From the NCBI RefSeq assembly GCF_014649695.1, contig NZ_BMTN01000014.1:1-64000 (forward strand): 64,000 bases of DNA, written 5' to 3'. The notes under the pieces are model-generated. The model was not told where the DNA came from. It saw only the letters and a program-made list of their open reading frames with translations, and searched no databases. The position numbers were made by a program, and so were the translations under genes. Source of the DNA: Streptomyces kurssanovii (GTDB taxonomy: Bacteria; Actinomycetota; Actinomycetes; Streptomycetales; Streptomycetaceae). Below are positions 61,326 through 64,000 of the stretch, piece after piece. Positions within the stretch are counted from its first letter, which is position 1; the number at the start of each line of letters is the position of its first letter.

Positions 61326-62705
61326 TCAGTCGGTCTGCGCCTCGGCCGGGGCAGGCGACGCCGGGGCCGGGGACGCCGGGGCGGTGGCCTTCGCCGCCCG
61401 GGAGGCAAGGATCTTGATGGAGATCAGCGCGATCACGGCCAGGCCGATGATGTAGCCGGACACCGCCATGGACGTGCCGGTCGCCTCCAGCAGCAGGACC
61501 ATCATGAACGGCGCCAGGCCGCCGCCGAAGACGGCGGCGATCTGGTAGCCGAGGGACGCACCGGTGTAGCGCATCTCCGCGGTGAACAGCTCGGCGAAGA
61601 GCGCCGCCTGGGGCCCGTACATGATGCTCAGGAAGCAGCTGGTGACGAAGGTCCCGACGCCGAGCCAGAGCAGCGACGCGGTGTCGATCAGCAGGAACAT
61701 CGGCACGGCCCACACCAGCAGGCCGATGGCGCCGGCCGCGTAGATCCGCAGCCGTCCGATGCGGTCGGACAGGGCCGCCGCGGCGGGTATCAGCACCAGC
61801 TGGGTGAGGCTCACGCCCAGGGACACGGCGAGCACCGCGCTCCGCTTCATGTCGAGTTCGCGGGTCGCGTAGTCCAGGACGCCGGTGATGATGATGTAGA
61901 ACGTCGCGGTGTTGACGGCGAACGAGCCGCCGGCCAGGAACACGGTGCCGAGGTGGTCGCGCAGGATCGTGCGCAGGGGGCTGCGGGTCTCGCTCTTCTC
62001 CTTCTCGGCGAGAGCGCGTTCCGCCGCACGGAACTCGGGCGTCTCCTCGACCTTGGTGTGGATGTACCAGGCGAGACCGAGGACGAGGAAGCCGACGAAG
62101 AACGGCACCCTCCAGCCCCAGGCGGCGAACGCCGACTCGCTCGTGAGGGAGCCCGCGACCAGGAACACGGTGTTGGCGGTGACGACACCGATGGGAACGC
62201 CGAGCTGGACGAGGCTGCCGTAGAGGCCGCGCTTGCCCTCGGGGGCGTACTCGGTGGCCATCAGCATCGCGCCGCCCCACTGGGCGCCGACCGCGATGCC
62301 CTGCACGATGCGGAGCAGGACCAGGAGTATCGGCGCGGCGATGCCGATCGTCTCGTACGTGGGGAGCAGGCCGATGCCCGCGGTGGCGAGGCCCATCAGC
62401 GTGAGCGCGAGGACAAGCATCGGCTTGCGGCCCCGCTTGTCGCCGAGCTGCCCGGCGATGACGCCGCCCACAGGGCGGGCGAGGAAGCCGACCGCGAAGG
62501 TGGCGAAGGCGGCCAGCACACCGGCGGAGGAGCTGCCGGCGGGGAAATACAGGTCGCCGAGGACCAGGGCGGCCGCGATGCCGAAGACGAAGTAGTCGTA
62601 CCACTCGACGGCCGAGGCGAGGGCCGCGGCGGTGGCGACGCGTCGCCGCCGGGGATCGGAGGGGGTGGAGCCGGGGGTGTCCGTGAGCTGAGCTGCGGTG
62701 TCCAT
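61326..62705 (-). CDS. MHS-type metabolite:proton symporter (MFS)
   Basis: A 459-residue MFS transporter with twelve helices of the MHS branch (ShiA/ProP/KgtP-like): VEWYDYFVFGIAAALVLGDL, GQLGDKRGRKPMLVLAL, LRIVQGIAVGAQWGGAMLM, SDRIGRLRIYAAG. It probably imports an organic acid or osmolyte. The C-terminal tail is rich in Ala/Pro/Ser repeats (ASPAP). The ATG at 62705 starts MDTAAQLTDTPG. Followed upstream by a zinc alcohol dehydrogenase in the same direction, 208 bases apart. Confidence 0.88.
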   Translation of the reverse strand: MDTAAQLTDTPGSTPSDPRRRRVATAAALASAVEWYDYFVFGIAAALVLGDLYFPAGSSSAGVLAAFATFAVGFLARPVGGVIAGQLGDKRGRKPMLVLALTLMGLATAGIGLLPTYETIGIAAPILLVLLRIVQGIAVGAQWGGAMLMATEYAPEGKRGLYGSLVQLGVPIGVVTANTVFLVAGSLTSESAFAAWGWRVPFFVGFLVLGLAWYIHTKVEETPEFRAAERALAEKEKSETRSPLRTILRDHLGTVFLAGGSFAVNTATFYIIITGVLDYATRELDMKRSAVLAVSLGVSLTQLVLIPAAAALSDRIGRLRIYAAGAIGLLVWAVPMFLLIDTASLLWLGVGTFVTSCFLSIMYGPQAALFAELFTAEMRYTGASLGYQIAAVFGGGLAPFMMVLLLEATGTSMAVSGYIIGLAVIALISIKILASRAAKATAPASPAPASPAPAEAQTD

Positions 62706-62868
62706 GAACGTGCACACTCCGGTGGATGCGGGGACGGAGTCGGAGAAGGGGGGTGGCACTGGGGAGTTCCCGGGACCGTACCGACCGGTGGGTATGGGGT
62801 CAACGGGTTGGGCGGGTGAAGTTTCCCGCGCGGCTCCGGCCGCCGGATGCGCCGTTCGAGCAGCACGG

Positions 62869-62898
62869 ACACCCCGGCCGCGACGGCGGCCGGGGTGT
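62869..62898 (-). terminator. Terminator after the zinc alcohol dehydrogenase
   Basis: Perfect 12-bp stem ACACCCCGGCCG / CGGCCGGGGTGT with a 6-base loop, 15 bases after the stop. Confidence 0.8.
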
Positions 62899-62913
62899 GT
62901 CGTCGGAGCGGCT

Positions 62914-63993
62914 CTAGAAGACGACCAGGGCCCGGCCGCCCTTGCCCGCGAGCATGTTCTCGAAGGCCGCCGGGATGCCGTCGAGGGCGATCTGCTCGGT
63001 GACCAGCGCGCTCAGGTCCAGCCGGCCGGCGCGGATGTGCTCCGCGAGGACCGGCAGGTCGGCGGCCGGGTCGGAGTTGCCGAAGACGCAGCCGGAGAGG
63101 GTGCGGCCCCAGTGGAACAGCTCGAGAGCGTGGAAGGTGACCTGCTGGTCCTTCCCGCCGATGCCGACGACCGTGGTGCGGCCGCCGCGGCGGGTGGAGT
63201 CCCAGGCGGCGCGGATCGTCGAGGCGCGGCCGACGCACTCGATCGCCACGTCGGCGCCGCGCTTGCCCGTCAGCGCCCGGACCTCCCTCGCCGTGGTGTC
63301 GGAGGCGACGACGTACTCGGTGGCGCCCGCGCCGCGCGCCAGTTCCTCCTTCTCCGGTGAAACGTCGACGGCGATGATCGGGCCCGCCCCGGCGATCCTG
63401 GCGGACTGGAGCGTGGCCAGCCCGACCCCGCCGACGCCGAAGACCACCACGGACTCGCCCTCGCGCACCCGCGCGGAGTGGTGGACGGCGCCGTAGCCGG
63501 TGAGGACGGCGCAGCCCAGCAGGGCCGCGTCCGTCAGCGGCACTCCGTCGGGGACGGGCAGCACGCAGTTCGCGGCGACGACCGTCTCCTCCGCGAACGC
63601 GCCCACGTTCAGGCCGGGATGGAGCTCGGTGCCGTCGGCCGCTACGGCATGCACCCGTCCCGCGCCGGTCAGCGCGTCGTCGCACAGCCACACCTCGCCG
63701 ATCGAGCAGGCGTGGCAAGTGCCGCAGGCCGGCGCCCAGTTGAGGACGACGCCGTCGCCGGGTGCGACATGGGTGACGCCCTCACCGACGGCCAGGACGG
63801 TGCCCGCGCCCTCGTGGCCGAGGACGGCCGGGACGGGCAGCCGCATGGTGCCGTCGGAGAGGGACAGATCGGAGTGGCACACCCCGGCGGCGGCGAGCCT
63901 GACCCGGACCTGGCCGGGGCCGGGCTCCGGCAGGGAGATCTCGGTGATCTCCAGGGGAGCGCCGACGGAGGGCAGGACGGCTGCACGGACCAC
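62914..63993 (-). CDS. Zinc-dependent alcohol dehydrogenase
   Basis: A 359-residue medium-chain dehydrogenase. Zinc and substrate motifs are AAGVCHSDLSLSDGT, LGHEGAGTVLAVGEGVTHV, CGTCHACSIGEVWLC (structural zinc), and VFGVGGVGLATLQSARIAG with VDVSPEK, the Asp suggesting NAD. It is related to the mycothiol-dependent formaldehyde dehydrogenase in this window, but the substrate is unknown. The GTG start at 63993 is only eight bases from the window edge; an earlier start outside the window cannot be excluded. Confidence 0.87.
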   Translation of the reverse strand: MVRAAVLPSVGAPLEITEISLPEPGPGQVRVRLAAAGVCHSDLSLSDGTMRLPVPAVLGHEGAGTVLAVGEGVTHVAPGDGVVLNWAPACGTCHACSIGEVWLCDDALTGAGRVHAVAADGTELHPGLNVGAFAEETVVAANCVLPVPDGVPLTDAALLGCAVLTGYGAVHHSARVREGESVVVFGVGGVGLATLQSARIAGAGPIIAVDVSPEKEELARGAGATEYVVASDTTAREVRALTGKRGADVAIECVGRASTIRAAWDSTRRGGRTTVVGIGGKDQQVTFHALELFHWGRTLSGCVFGNSDPAADLPVLAEHIRAGRLDLSALVTEQIALDGIPAAFENMLAGKGGRALVVF

Positions 63994-64000
63994 GATGGTT

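Overview
ORGANISM. The window is very GC-rich, with strong GC bias at third codon positions, frequent GTG starts and many start/stop overlaps. It carries chaplins, mycothiol genes, a gyl-type glycerol operon, a SoxR without soxS and F420-type oxidoreductases, so it is almost certainly chromosomal core DNA of a Streptomyces. From memory, the order metH, gylR-glpFKD, mshC cluster, long chaplin, chpH, gntR/gntK/gntP, soxR resembles S. coelicolor around SCO1657 to SCO1700; I could not check this. I see no prophage, IS element, CRISPR array, rRNA or biosynthetic cluster. LAYOUT. 1-6.4 kb: metH (cut by the window edge), then gylR and the glpF-glpK-glpD operon. Both glycerol promoters share an exact 12-bp element. 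6.4-10.9 kb: an FCD-type GntR regulator facing a sugar-acid dehydratase gene that is broken by an in-frame TGA and loses its 3' end at an intergenic repeat, then a PAC2 protein and a secreted beta-propeller. 11-14.5 kb: the mycothiol ligase mshC behind three co-directional genes (phosphatase, DUF3090, SCO1664 family). 14.6-20.3 kb: CorA, a GT-C-like membrane protein coupled to a ferritin-like protein, a luciferase-like oxidoreductase with a perfect palindrome in its leader, and an aldo/keto reductase. 20.3-24.3 kb: a RecD2-like protein whose helicase motifs are eroded and whose N-terminus carries seven perfect 33-bp repeats, then two small conserved genes. 24.4-27.4 kb: a sortase-anchored long chaplin, a short chaplin, an M20 peptidase and tRNA-Leu(GAG). 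27.7-33.7 kb: an alpha-oxoamine synthase, a TetR-SMR-DUF5360-RluA operon with overlapping genes, and a formaldehyde detoxification pair (mycothiol-dependent dehydrogenase plus metallo-hydrolase). 33.7-44.3 kb: asparagine permease, gluconate genes, a molybdopterin oxidoreductase with its cytochrome b, an FAD dehydrogenase, Nudix, two DUF202 proteins, a histidine-rich protein and a metallo-hydrolase. 44.3-59.6 kb: acyl-CoA metabolism under three TetR regulators, interrupted by a NamZ-type muramidase, an Rnl5-type RNA ligase and SoxR. 59.6-64 kb: ArsR-like regulator, EamA exporter, MHS transporter and a zinc alcohol dehydrogenase. HOW IT FITS TOGETHER. Several local circuits can be read from operators: GylR sites at gylR and glpF; an FCD dyad at the regulator and at the broken dehydratase gene; one TetR site shared by a kinase-like/acyl-CoA dehydrogenase operon and an SDR/acyl-CoA synthetase/TetR operon; another TetR site shared by a MaoC gene and its convergent regulator; and self-facing sites at two further TetR genes. 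Thiol redox chemistry (mshC, formaldehyde dehydrogenase, SoxR) recurs. The strongest leads are the split ACAD10/11-like kinase plus dehydrogenase operon with its two-promoter TetR regulon, the apparent pseudo-helicase, and the recently broken dehydratase gene.
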